A stretch of 64,000 nt of DNA, taken from assembly GCF_018131015.1 (NCBI RefSeq), contig NZ_JAFCJJ010000035.1, positions 1 to 64,000 of the forward strand, written 5' to 3'. The position numbers and the translations under genes are program-made. The notes under the pieces are model-generated. The model saw nothing but the letters and a program-made list of their open reading frames with translations. It did not search any database and was not told where the DNA came from. The DNA comes from Bradyrhizobium diazoefficiens (GTDB lineage: Bacteria; Pseudomonadota; Alphaproteobacteria; Rhizobiales; Xanthobacteraceae). Shown here piece by piece: positions 45,601 through 55,725 of this stretch (positions are counted from its first letter, which is position 1; each line of letters opens with the position of its first letter).

Positions 45601-46143
45601 CTGGTTCGACGGGGGGACGCGCTCGACAGCAAGCGATTGGATTTGCGTTAGGGTGAGTATCTCGACGTCCAAGCACTGAAAGATGGCGTAGGACGATCCG
45701 CCGATCACTGCATCGATGCTCTCGGCGAGTTTCAGCTGTGGCTTCGTAAGACGTGCGCGCCACTCGGCATCGGCCGAAGAGGTCGTTCTGGCTGCGCATT
45801 CGTGAAGGCTCTTGGCCAGCGCGCTGCCCTCTCCCATCGTGAGGCAGAGTCTGTCTGCCGGCGAAAACTCCTGAGCTTGTTGCTGCGCGTGAAATGCACA
45901 CCAGAGCTTTTGCCATGCACCGCCATCGGTGGTCAGAGTGAGCTTAGCTTGAATCCAGCGCCGCTGTCCGTCGGCATGTTTTACGACGATGTCATCGACG
46001 TCGTCCGGCGCCTCTACGCGGACCGCGATCACTCGCACGGAGGTCTCGCTGTCGAGGCTCAGGAGGTCGCCGAGATAAAGCGCCGCAATCTTATTCTGAT
46101 AATCGATGCCGGCCTGCGTCGCAGGGCCGCCGCTTTCTGTCAT
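42631..46143 (-). CDS. Candidate anti-phage STAND protein: DUF4297-like nuclease, NACHT-type NTPase, helical repeats
   Basis: A 1170-residue protein (numbered from MTESGGPATQ at 46143; an ATG at 46182 is possible). Residues 5-70 resemble the DUF4297/Cap4-type dsDNA nuclease domain: GGPATQAGIDYQNKIA, then E44, DDVDD at 47-51 and Q65-A-K67 as in PD-(D/E)xK nucleases. The NTPase has Walker A GPGFGKS (305-311) and Walker B LIMLDGLDE (372-380), typical of NACHT/STAND proteins, followed by a winged-helix-like region. From about 650 to the end it is all-helical, HEAT-like repeats, a likely target-sensing region. By eye codon use is less GC-rich than neighbouring core genes. It is a single-gene system in its operon. 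Defence function is inferred from architecture. Confidence 0.82.
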   Translation of the reverse strand: MTESGGPATQAGIDYQNKIAALYLGDLLSLDSETSVRVIAVRVEAPDDVDDIVVKHADGQRRWIQAKLTLTTDGGAWQKLWCAFHAQQQAQEFSPADRLCLTMGEGSALAKSLHECAARTTSSADAEWRARLTKPQLKLAESIDAVIGGSSYAIFQCLDVEILTLTQIQSLAVERVPPSNQPPATLLSILQAIAGEGAAKRQQFQAAALRARLRSEHSVRLDPPKHWGLPAYLTVVSRHTIAVPGTSIGGHAARAFHWPRAICSRREYVDFEDELFFERDDPAAAEFDLRLFPSPQLAQCIVHAGPGFGKSALLVALAERTARESTLVPAILPLSALSESGLDILQYLNGPFNAQFAVAIDWTRLCETGSALIMLDGLDEVPLTGRVAVVQKFERFANRFPAIPWMLTVRDLAVLPAGFEAEKLELRPLKNSEIAAFAKVVQPAIGDYEAESLIGRVTAYPELERLVRIPLFLALLLATWKSGDPIPKRRTELIESYLKTLFRPEEHKEARRAADPELLRDAMQDLAYKLLESGAIGTSERDVRRLLATYASPAAPSETLFDDALRCGILSRPVSGRLGFPFPIVQEYLAGQELADKHSSEVPKRAAQAVQRPWAQAVQFALERLPDSTQVVQDLLDAEDDAFATTTRLLAHCILNGMPCADTVRASVGERLAKIWHRQSFRTAKRVGQLIDDGWSSPPGPAVREALRRRSVLREGADAILSRLSDDVLTLDVLSSYLKRPTYLAHLGDFQIAVNRIPDKAFRLYLGAVRSGAYGDDVWAAAALIGQLKPSGISQQDLRQAIEDIDLPVGIRLAAIGLLGGPPTPLFWMLAREALSQERASDHWAAIRALGRMSGAATHVEALLRDASLPREAHFGIIDHLGDVFPEETYQTQFLAGLYTDTGLSPDVRARMLVRAADFGHRPAFEHLLDQFADLPTPHAARLLNALSLYPERSMGDRIIAALRARTLTPEEKVRFAGAFLTGATYKYERPTYDGGVLRPVPPHPSFTDLLALLEEWWTKTHFDLADNLAMTELAARHRLARAADRLRELAGDVIRTRDTRTHENPLNYRIRSAIDELARQRLYLDLQTAIHLAENSDSNAELGAIYHIGAIGTPAALEYLLERSRRFDDTYSSVFQAVESISSKLGLKVLEDDKGLRLVPRRHRYESDK

Positions 46144-46744
46144 CTGGCTAGTCTGTAGCAAAGTCCGACACTCGCCAAGCATTGGATTCTAAAAGGACGG
46201 ATTGTAGGAGGCCGAAGAGGCGCCACGCAGCGGCGAGCAACTGTTCACTTTAAAGGGCCAACATTTTATCTAGCGCATTCGGGCTTCAGACGCCTCTGGG
46301 GGCGAGCGTCCGCCCGTGCGCGCAGCCATCCGCCCCACAAATGGGAAATTATACAGTAATTTCAATGATATATATGTTCGCACTTCTATCCTGTGTGGTG
46401 CGCCATTCGATAGCGACACGTTCCGAAGGGTTTCCGACCGACGTTGCCAAAGTGCCCCGTTGAAAACTGGGTGCAGATGAACAACGCCCCAATGCTTGCG
46501 ATTTCGTTGCGCTGCTGGGCAACCGACTGGAAGCTTTGCGAGGCGACTTGGCTGGCGAGCATTCGGTATGGCCTGGAACGGGCCGAGACGAATTGGGTGC
46601 CACGCTGCGCAAGCTCGCCCCGGTGCGCGTAGCTAAACTGGCAGCGTGATCGAGGTTCAGATATCCTCGCGCAATCATAGCGCCACGGCGAACAATGCTT
46701 ATCTTCATTGGCCGTAGCGCGCCAATAGCGGTAGTCAATATCCC
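46144..46744. other. AT-richer intergenic region downstream of the accessory NTPase promoter
   Basis: I find no supportable gene. The 46183-46380 part is comparatively AT-rich and probably holds the promoter of the NACHT-type gene. Short open frames at about 46450-46650 on the plus strand (one reading ends LGATLRKLAPVRVAKLAA) have no start or ribosome binding site and may be a decayed gene. Confidence 0.4.
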
Positions 46745-47641
46745 ATGCGCATGATCGCTCGTCTGTTCTGTTGCCTCGTTCTTTTCCTCGCCATTGCAGC
46801 CGCCCTTCCCGCGCACGCGGCCGAAACCTGCCCGTTCATCAGCGCAAAGGAGCTCGGCGGCGCGATGCCGGCGCTCAAATGGTCGCTGATTTCAAATCAG
46901 GACGGCCGCGGCTGCATCTACTCGGCCGGGCGCGGCGACACGATGTTGCTGACCGTGTTCCGCAATCCCGACAAGGACCGTGCCAGGGAATTGTATGCGA
47001 CCTTCGTCAACACGCTCGCAGAGCGCATGCCGCTTGGCGCGGTGTCCGGGATCGGCGAGGAAGGCCAGCGCGGGACGACCGCCGCCGACGCGCCGCGCCA
47101 GGAGGCTGCGGTCGTCGCCTTGTCCGGCGACTACATCCTGCAGATCAGCGTCACTCCGATCGGCCGGCGCGCCGACGACGCGCTGCTCGGCCCCCTCACC
47201 CAGGTCGCGCGAATTGCCATCGGCAACGTGACCAGGACCAGCGAGCGGTTCGGCGACTGCGAATGGCTTGACGCCGCCGATGCCGACGGCTTCCTCGACA
47301 AGAGCACGCTGCAGGTCCAGCGAACCGGCGCGGGCAGCTGCATGATGTTCGATCGCGAGGCCAACACCATGGTCGTCGCGGTGATTGCGATCTCGCGCGA
47401 CACCGTCATCAGCATGATGAAGCGCGCAGGCCCGTGCCAGCACGTGGCGATCCCCGAGCTCGGCCGTGAAGCGTTCGGCGAGCATTCCTGCACCAAGGGC
47501 AACGGCAACGCCGTCAACATCTTTGTCTGGAAGAACGGCAGGCAGGCCTCGATCCTGTTCGCACCGGTCAAGCCGCATCCGGAGTCCGGCTCGGTCGAGC
47601 ACCTGAAGGCGGTCGCCGGGCGGGTCTATGGAAAACTGTAA
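46745..47641 (+). CDS. Secreted protein with two related halves
   Basis: A 298-residue protein with a Sec signal peptide (LFCCLVLFLAIAAALPAHA). The mature part appears to consist of two similar domains, each starting with a Cys-bearing strand (TCPFISAKELGG and DCEWLDAADADG), followed by GCIYSAG or SCMMFDRE, a hydrophobic strand, and ending with a surface-binding-like strand (DYILQISV, QASILFAP). It resembles periplasmic DUF3558-like lipid-free folds, but I cannot name the family. It is plus-strand, with about 600 bases of AT-rich upstream sequence. Confidence 0.65.
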   Translation: MRMIARLFCCLVLFLAIAAALPAHAAETCPFISAKELGGAMPALKWSLISNQDGRGCIYSAGRGDTMLLTVFRNPDKDRARELYATFVNTLAERMPLGAVSGIGEEGQRGTTAADAPRQEAAVVALSGDYILQISVTPIGRRADDALLGPLTQVARIAIGNVTRTSERFGDCEWLDAADADGFLDKSTLQVQRTGAGSCMMFDREANTMVVAVIAISRDTVISMMKRAGPCQHVAIPELGREAFGEHSCTKGNGNAVNIFVWKNGRQASILFAPVKPHPESGSVEHLKAVAGRVYGKL

Positions 47642-47732
47642 GGCGCCGCGTTGCGGCCGGTTGCAGTCCAGCACTGTCACCGAGCACTTTGTGGACCGCC
47701 GAGGACATCATTTCAGCCCTGCCGTACGACGT

Positions 47733-47966
47733 TCAGGCGGCTTCCGGGACATAGTGCAGGACGAGTAATTCGGCCCCCGGGCAGGGCGTAATCGCGTAGG
47801 CACGACCTTGGTCGTCGCTAAACTCCACGAGCAGCGTCTTGTCATCAAGCTGTTCGATGACAGTGCCGACCTGTCCACGAGCAAGCTGCTGCCCGGGAAG
47901 GTCCGTCAGCAATGCCACCACGTCCAGAATGGACGGTCCTTCGCTCCTGGCCTTTTTCGTTCTCAT
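47733..47966 (-). CDS. DUF4926 protein
   Basis: A 77-residue protein. The core is ILDVVALLTDLPGQQLARGQVGTVIEQL (read here in two parts, DVVALLTDLP and GQVGTVIEQL), then LLVEFSDDQGRAYA: the DUF4926 family of small SH3-like barrels. It overlaps the upstream DUF6883 gene by one base (TGATG), so the two are translationally coupled. DUF4926 genes are often paired with toxin-like DUF6883 genes. An immunity/antitoxin role is inference. Confidence 0.82.
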   Translation of the reverse strand: MRTKKARSEGPSILDVVALLTDLPGQQLARGQVGTVIEQLDDKTLLVEFSDDQGRAYAITPCPGAELLVLHYVPEAA

Positions 47967-48304
47967 CACAACACCCAGCAGGTGACGAACCTCGGCACCC
48001 TCTCGCCGGTTCGTATGATCCAGATTGTTCTTACCACAACACTCTTCCCGTGTCGCCTCACGGTCGTATCGAGGCGCCAATGCGTCCCCCAAGCCCCCTC
48101 TCCATCCTGTAAGGCTTCGCCGGATTGTGCAGCTTCGAGCAGAGCATCGCGCAGCCACGATGCATCGCTCTGCCGAAGGCCAAGGGCCTCACGGAATACC
48201 CGGGCTTTGTGCCGGCCCCGCGGGTGCGAGGGGTCCAAACAATACTCCTCGATCTTGCGCATATCGAGGAGTGCCTGACCGCCGTTCGGCAGACGCTTTG
48301 TCAT
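47966..48304 (-). CDS. DUF6883 protein (possible toxin-like partner of DUF4926)
   Basis: A 112-residue protein. LPNGGQALLDMRKIEEYCLD, followed by HPRGRHKARVFREALGL and the C-terminal VVVRTIWIIRTGERVPRFVTCW, matches DUF6883, a domain seen at the C-termini of polymorphic toxins and in stand-alone pairs with DUF4926. Here it is a free-standing gene that starts the two-gene operon. Catalytic activity is unknown. Confidence 0.8.
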   Translation of the reverse strand: MTKRLPNGGQALLDMRKIEEYCLDPSHPRGRHKARVFREALGLRQSDASWLRDALLEAAQSGEALQDGEGAWGTHWRLDTTVRRHGKSVVVRTIWIIRTGERVPRFVTCWVL

Positions 48305-48524
48305 CGCGGCAGACTGGCTTCACATCCGGCGGAGCGCAAGCCCATCAGTCGTACGCCCCCCGCGGAGCGCAACTGATATCCGGATATCGAGGCGCGCTTT
48401 AGGCACGGCGAAGCTCGCCGTTCTCCCGATGCAAGCCATCGATCTCGCATATGACCCGGGGACATGTGGATTTCATATTTTATGAATCGGACCCTCCTGG
48501 GGTAACTTGCCCTGAGGGGGCGAA

Positions 48525-49256
48525 ATGGCGCGTAAATCTGACAATTTCCCTTTAGTGCTCGGCGGCGGAACGTTGGCTCTTGCGCTCGCCTTTCACACCA
48601 TATGGACCATCGTATTCGAGGATTGGGTCAAGCATCAGCTTGAACGCCTCGTCGGCCACACGGTGGCCGAAATGATCGAAAAGTTTGGAGACGTTGGCTT
48701 TTCGGTAATCGCCGCAATTGCGGTGGTTTGGTTTCTCTACTGGTATATCAAGCGCGCCCTGGAAGCCGAATTGAAGTCCGAAGCAGCAGAGCCAATCCAG
48801 GCACCGGCAAACCTGATCTTTGATTCATCGTTGGTCAAGGACGCCACGCTATTAGAGGCAATATGGCGCGTCACCCTGGGCAAATGGGGCGAGCGGCGCG
48901 AGTATGCGGAAAAAGATTTGGAGGCGATGAAGCCATTTTGGAATGCGACCATAGAAATCAGGCAAAGAGCCTTTGAGGGGAAATTGCCCATTTGGGCTAA
49001 GAGAAGGGGGAGGCCGAATTCCACCCTATTCGAGATAGTGCCTCCGCAGTTTTGGTTGAATCATGAGATTAATGAAGCGTATTGCCGGAAGTCTCCCGAC
49101 GACGTGTGGGTGCATGTGACGCACCCGCTAGTGGTTGGCGAAGTACCTCATGCCCGCACCAATGTATGGACTGATTTTGTGACGAGCCGTGCGGCGATTG
49201 AGAAGCTTTGGCCTGGATCTCCTCTAGCGCAACACCCTCCAGCGCCAGCGTCCTAA
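48525..49256 (+). CDS. Two-helix membrane protein of unknown function
   Basis: A 243-residue protein. Two membrane helices (about residues 11-28 and 58-76) frame a short loop. The rest (residues 80-243) is a soluble domain with no family I recognise. It contains conserved-looking Trp/Arg-rich segments (IWRVTLGKWGERREYAEKD, FWLNHEINEAYCRKSPDDVW). The GAGGGGG site at 48514-48520 fixes the start. Base composition is less GC-rich than in flanking core genes. It ends the accessory stretch. Confidence 0.7.
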   Translation: MARKSDNFPLVLGGGTLALALAFHTIWTIVFEDWVKHQLERLVGHTVAEMIEKFGDVGFSVIAAIAVVWFLYWYIKRALEAELKSEAAEPIQAPANLIFDSSLVKDATLLEAIWRVTLGKWGERREYAEKDLEAMKPFWNATIEIRQRAFEGKLPIWAKRRGRPNSTLFEIVPPQFWLNHEINEAYCRKSPDDVWVHVTHPLVVGEVPHARTNVWTDFVTSRAAIEKLWPGSPLAQHPPAPAS

Positions 49257-49288
49257 GCCGCAGCGCCAGCTTCTCGATCTGACCGGCC

Positions 49289-51625
<2,337 letters not shown>

Positions 51626-51744
51626 CCGAAAAACCCTTTTCCCATCAATGGCCCGGCGGGGGCTTAAGCCGGGTTAATTTTGTGGGAGAATTTGTGCCGT
51701 CCTTGACGGGCGCGTTTGCAGTTTGTTCTAACAATGGCCCCTGC

Positions 51745-51845
51745 CTAAAGCGCGATGAGATCAGGATGAATCGTCATCGCGCTTCAGGTTATTGTTTGCG
51801 CATGATCTTTCGGAAAACCGCTGCGCACTTTTCCGGATCATGCCC
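51745..51845 (+). repeat. Composite palindromic repeat, copy 1
   Basis: Two hairpins in tandem: AAGCGCGATGA/TCATCGCGCTT arms at the left end and a GATCTTTCGGAAAA...TTTTCCGGATC hairpin at the right end, separated by a TTATTGTTTGCGC segment. It lies immediately upstream of xthA (within its 5' untranslated region). A close copy is at 56807-56904 and a partial inverted copy at 61830-61878. Confidence 0.85.
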
Positions 51846-51858
51846 CAGGAGCCCGGAC

Positions 51859-52656
51859 ATGCCGATCAGAGTAGCCACCTGGAACGTGAATTCGGTCCGG
51901 CAGCGCATCGACCTTCTCCTGACCTGGCTCAGGGAGTGCCAACCGGACATCGTCTGCCTGCAGGAGATCAAATGCGTCGACGACGCCTTTCCGCGGCTGG
52001 AGATCGAGGCGCTCGGCTACAACGTCGTCACCCACGGGCAGAAGACCTTCAACGGCGTCGCCCTGCTCTCGAAGCTCAGGTTCGACGAGACCAAGTCGGG
52101 GCTCGCGGGCGACGATGAGGACGCGCATGCCCGCTTCCTCGAGGGCGTGGTGACGCTCAAGAACGGCGTGCTGCGCATCGCCTGTCTCTATCTGCCCAAT
52201 GGCAACCCGGTCGGCACCGACAAATATCCCTACAAGCTCAAATGGATGTCGCGGCTTCTTGAGTATTCGAGGGAGCGACTTAAGGAAGAGGAGCCGCTGA
52301 TCCTGGCTGGCGACTTCAACGTCATCCCGCACGCCCGCGACGTGCATAATCCGGCGGCCTGGACGGAGGACGCGCTGTTCAAGGCCGAGACGCGGGAGAG
52401 CTTTCAGTCCCTGCTCGGCCTCGGGCTGACCGATGCCTTGCGCGCGGTGACGGACGAGCCCGGGCTCTACACCTTCTGGGACTACCAGGCCGGCGCCTGG
52501 CAGAAGAACCAGGGCCTGCGGATCGACCATCTGCTGCTGTCGCCGCAGGCCAGCGACAAGCTCGCCAATGTCGGCATCGACAGCTATGTGCGCGGCTGGG
52601 AGAAGCCGTCGGACCACGTGCCGGTGTGGGCGGATCTGGATCTGGAGGCGGCGTAG
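51859..52656 (+). CDS. xthA: Exodeoxyribonuclease III
   Basis: A 265-residue AP endonuclease/3'-5' exonuclease of the EEP superfamily. RVATWNVNSVRQRI, CLQEIKCVDDAFP (metal-ligand Glu), and AGDFNVIPHARDVH (active-site Asp/Asn) are present, and DHVPVWADLDL carries the terminal catalytic His. The ATG at 51859 has an AGGAG site at 51847-51851. Role: repair of abasic sites and 3'-blocked ends. Confidence 0.95.
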   Translation: MPIRVATWNVNSVRQRIDLLLTWLRECQPDIVCLQEIKCVDDAFPRLEIEALGYNVVTHGQKTFNGVALLSKLRFDETKSGLAGDDEDAHARFLEGVVTLKNGVLRIACLYLPNGNPVGTDKYPYKLKWMSRLLEYSRERLKEEEPLILAGDFNVIPHARDVHNPAAWTEDALFKAETRESFQSLLGLGLTDALRAVTDEPGLYTFWDYQAGAWQKNQGLRIDHLLLSPQASDKLANVGIDSYVRGWEKPSDHVPVWADLDLEAA

Positions 52657-52695
52657 GCCGGGCGCAGTCGGCGGGCGCGAGCGGCAGTCGCAACT

Positions 52696-52790
52696 GCCGT
52701 AGGGTGGGCAAAGCGCAGCGTGCCCACCATTCGCAATTGCGGAGAGAGATGGTGGGCACGGCGCCAAGGCACCTTTGCCCACCCTACGGC
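52696..52790. repeat. Long nested inverted repeat (convergent intergenic)
   Basis: Perfect 18-bp outer arms at 52696-52713 and 52773-52790 (GCCGTAGGGTGGGCAAAG and its complement) enclose a second pair (CGTGCCCACCAT at 52719-52730 and its complement at 52749-52760). I remember this GTAGGGTGGGC element as widespread in Bradyrhizobiaceae. It sits between the convergent xthA and ExoR-like genes and may act as a bidirectional terminator. Confidence 0.85.
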
Positions 52791-52804
52791 ACTGCGTGGA
52801 GTGA

Positions 52805-53632
52805 TTACTCCCGCCGGCCCTGCACCCACTGCTCCAGCATCTGGAGGCACATGGCGCGGTCGTCGTCGGAGGCCTTGGCGAAGGCGCGGTTGTAGTTTTC
52901 CTTGATCCAGGTCTCTTCGGGACCGGCGCTGTCACGCGCCAGCGTCAGCCACATCAGGCCGCGCGCGGCCTGCCGCGGCAGCTTGTCGCCGTTGAACAGC
53001 ATCTGGCCGAGCAGCGCCTGCGCCTCGTGCTGCCCCTTCTGGGCGGCAAGGCCGAGCCAGCGGGCGCCGTAGCGGAAATCCTCGCGCGAGGCGTCCGGGG
53101 TCTTCAGATAGAGCCGGGCCAGGTCGTACTGGGCGTCCGCATTGCCGAAATAGGACGCGGCATAGGAGAACATCTCCCGCGCCCGGTCCGGGTCCGACTT
53201 GATCTTCGAGTTCGGAATGCCGCTCAGATAGTAGCGGCCGAGCGCGACGAAGGCGTTGGCCACGATCTGCGCCTGCGGCGCCGAGGGGCTGTCCTCGGCG
53301 TGGGCGTTGGCGATCCGGGTGAAATATTCGAAGGCGCGCAGATCGTCCTGGGCCACGCCGTCGCCATTGGCGTACATGCGGCCGAGCTTCCATTGCGCGA
53401 TCGGGTGGCCGCCCTCGGCAGCATATTGCAACGCACTCAGCGAGGTTTCCTGGGGTGTGGTCGCCGGAGCGACCTTGCTGCGCACGGCACCGGCAGCGCC
53501 CGGCAGGGTGGTCACCACCGGGATGGCCGTGTCCTTCTGGTTCACGGGTGCGCCGTCGAAGGCAAGCGCGGGCGCAGCCAGCGCGCTAGCTCCCAAAACG
53601 AACGCTACGATGGTACGCCTAGATGTCCGCAT
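52805..53632 (-). CDS. Secreted Sel1-repeat protein, ExoR-like
   Basis: A 275-residue periplasmic protein. It has a signal peptide (VAFVLGASALAAPALA) and four or five Sel1 repeats. The stretch AQWKLGRMYANGDGVAQDD is followed by a YYLSGI-x-x-S-x-I-K-x-D segment, and later GLMWLTLARDSAG. Repeat order and spacing closely resemble S. meliloti ExoR, the periplasmic inhibitor of the ExoS-ChvI two-component system that controls exopolysaccharide and motility. The start overlaps the 3' end of ilvD by 14 bases. No exoS/chvI gene is in the window, so regulation of that system here is inference. Confidence 0.75.
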   Translation of the reverse strand: MRTSRRTIVAFVLGASALAAPALAFDGAPVNQKDTAIPVVTTLPGAAGAVRSKVAPATTPQETSLSALQYAAEGGHPIAQWKLGRMYANGDGVAQDDLRAFEYFTRIANAHAEDSPSAPQAQIVANAFVALGRYYLSGIPNSKIKSDPDRAREMFSYAASYFGNADAQYDLARLYLKTPDASREDFRYGARWLGLAAQKGQHEAQALLGQMLFNGDKLPRQAARGLMWLTLARDSAGPEETWIKENYNRAFAKASDDDRAMCLQMLEQWVQGRRE

Positions 53633-55343
53633 AGCACTGTTTCTCGTGCGCGCCGCCCGGATGGGTCACTGCCCCACCGACCGCTGGTCCAACCTGCTGA
53701 GCATATTTCCAGAGCGCACCCGACGTGTGGTTAGTCGCACGAGCGCTCCATTTGGTCTTGCGCTGGGCGAGCTCGGCATCGCTCAATTTTACGTTAAGGT
53801 TTCCGTCTACCGCGTCGATCTCGATGATGTCGCCATCCTCGAGCAGCGCGATCGGCCCGCCCACGGCGGCTTCAGGTCCGACATGGCCGATGCAGAAGCC
53901 GCGGGTGGCGCCGGAGAACCGGCCATCGGTGATCAGCGCGATCTTGCCGCCCATGCCCTGCCCGGTCAGCGCCGCAGTGGTCTGGAGCATCTCCCGCATT
54001 CCGGGGCCACCCTTGGGACCCTCGTAGCGGATCACGATGACCTCGCCTTCGCGGTAGGTGCGGTTCTGGACGGCCGCGAACGCGTCCTCCTCCCGGTCGA
54101 AGCATCGCGCCGGACCGGTGAACCTCAGATTGGACATTCCCGCGACTTTCACGATCGCACCTTCTGGCGCCAGATTGCCCTTCAGACCCACCACACCGCC
54201 TGTGACGGTGATCGGCTTGTCTGCCGGGTGCACCACATCCTGGTGCGGATTCCATTTCACGCTCTTGAGGTTTTCGGCGATCGTGCGGCCCGTGACGGTG
54301 AGGCAGTCACCGTGCAGGAAGCCATTGTCGAGCAGCGTCTTCATCAGAAGCGGGATGCCACCTACTTCAAACATGTCTTTGGCGACATAACGGCCGCCCG
54401 GCTTCAAATCCGCGACATAAGGTGTCTTTTTGAAGATTTCGGCGACGTCGAACAGGTCGAACTTGATGCCGGCCTCGTGCGCGATCGCCGGCAGATGCAG
54501 CGCAGCATTGGTCGAGCCGCCGGAGGCTGCGACAACGGCTGCCGCATTCTCCAGGGACTTGAGGGTGACGATGTCGCGCGGACGGATGTTTTGCGCGATC
54601 AGGTCCATGACCTTCTCGCCCGCGGTCATGCAGAAGGCGTCGCGGATTTCATACGGTGCCGGAGCACCGGCGGAGTAAGGCAGCGCCAGCCCGATCGCTT
54701 CGGAGACGGTCGCCATCGTGTTGGCGGTGAACTGCGCGCCGCAGGCGCCCGCCGAGGGGCACGCCACGCGCTCGATCTCGTCGAGGTCCTCGTCCGACAT
54801 GGCGCCGACCGAGTGCTTGCCGACGGCCTCGAACATGTCCTGCACGGTGACCTGCTGGCCGCGGAAATTGCCGGGCAGGATCGAGCCGCCATAGATGAAG
54901 ATCGAGGGCACGTTGAGGCGGACCATGGCCATCATCATGCCGGGCAGCGACTTGTCGCAGCCGGCGAGGCCAACCAGGGCGTCATAGGCATGGCCGCGGA
55001 CGGTGAGTTCGACGGAATCGGCGATGCATTCGCGCGACGGCAGCGAGGAGCGCATGCCGTCATGGCCCATGGCGATGCCGTCGGTCACGGTGATGGTGCA
55101 GAATTCGCGCGGCGTGCCGCCGGCCGACGCCACGCCCTTCTTCACGGCCTGCGCCTGGCGCATCAGGGCGATGTTGCAGGGCGCGGCCTCGTTCCAGCAG
55201 GAGGCGACGCCGACGAAGGGCTGGTGGATCTGATCGGTGGTCAGACCCATGGCGTAGAAATACGAGCGATGTGGCGCGCGCGCAGGGCCTTCCGTCACGT
55301 GACGGCTCGGCAGCCTCTGCTTGATGTCGGTCTTCGCGTCCAT
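53619..55343 (-). CDS. ilvD: Dihydroxy-acid dehydratase
   Basis: A 574-residue Fe-S dehydratase in branched-chain amino acid biosynthesis. Cluster Cys residues are in VASCWNEAAPCN, VGLAGCDKSLPG and ACPSAGACGAQFTANTM, in the IlvD/Edd pattern. The C-terminal ITDGRFSGATRG segment is diagnostic. Length is normal. Its 3' end overlaps the start of the ExoR-like gene, so the two are transcriptionally linked. Confidence 0.97.
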   Translation of the reverse strand: MDAKTDIKQRLPSRHVTEGPARAPHRSYFYAMGLTTDQIHQPFVGVASCWNEAAPCNIALMRQAQAVKKGVASAGGTPREFCTITVTDGIAMGHDGMRSSLPSRECIADSVELTVRGHAYDALVGLAGCDKSLPGMMMAMVRLNVPSIFIYGGSILPGNFRGQQVTVQDMFEAVGKHSVGAMSDEDLDEIERVACPSAGACGAQFTANTMATVSEAIGLALPYSAGAPAPYEIRDAFCMTAGEKVMDLIAQNIRPRDIVTLKSLENAAAVVAASGGSTNAALHLPAIAHEAGIKFDLFDVAEIFKKTPYVADLKPGGRYVAKDMFEVGGIPLLMKTLLDNGFLHGDCLTVTGRTIAENLKSVKWNPHQDVVHPADKPITVTGGVVGLKGNLAPEGAIVKVAGMSNLRFTGPARCFDREEDAFAAVQNRTYREGEVIVIRYEGPKGGPGMREMLQTTAALTGQGMGGKIALITDGRFSGATRGFCIGHVGPEAAVGGPIALLEDGDIIEIDAVDGNLNVKLSDAELAQRKTKWSARATNHTSGALWKYAQQVGPAVGGAVTHPGGAHEKQCYADI

Positions 55344-55725
55344 CGCGACCAGTTTCCTTGGCGACCCTTGTCAGACCCGGAAAATCAAACCCAAGATTTG
55401 AATCGACATTTGAGTCGACCCCTGGATTTCCCGCCGCCTGCCGTCGGGGCGCGCTCGCACCTTCAAAACATGACAGAGATTTTATTCATGTCAGGGTGTG
55501 GCCAAAAAGCGGCGCTGGGGCGAACGGGCGGCGATAAAGGTCAGATCGCCTTGAAATGTTGCACAGACAGCACAATCGTGGCCCGCAAGACACGGAAATA
55601 GCTACCGAGGTACCCCTCGGCCTCGGGTGTCATCCACAACGTCAGATTTCATGACCAATTGAGCGCGCCCGGCGCCGTGGCGTCGATTGGCCGCCCGACT
55701 GAGTCGCGTCCGAGACCGTCAACCC

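Noticed and set aside
46349..46816. 155-residue minus-strand open frame in the intergenic region, and a short plus-strand frame ending LGATLRKLAPVRVAKLAA
   Set aside because: Low-complexity Ser/Arg composition, no ribosome binding site, and overlap with the start of a secreted-protein gene. It may be a decayed gene, but nothing identifies it.
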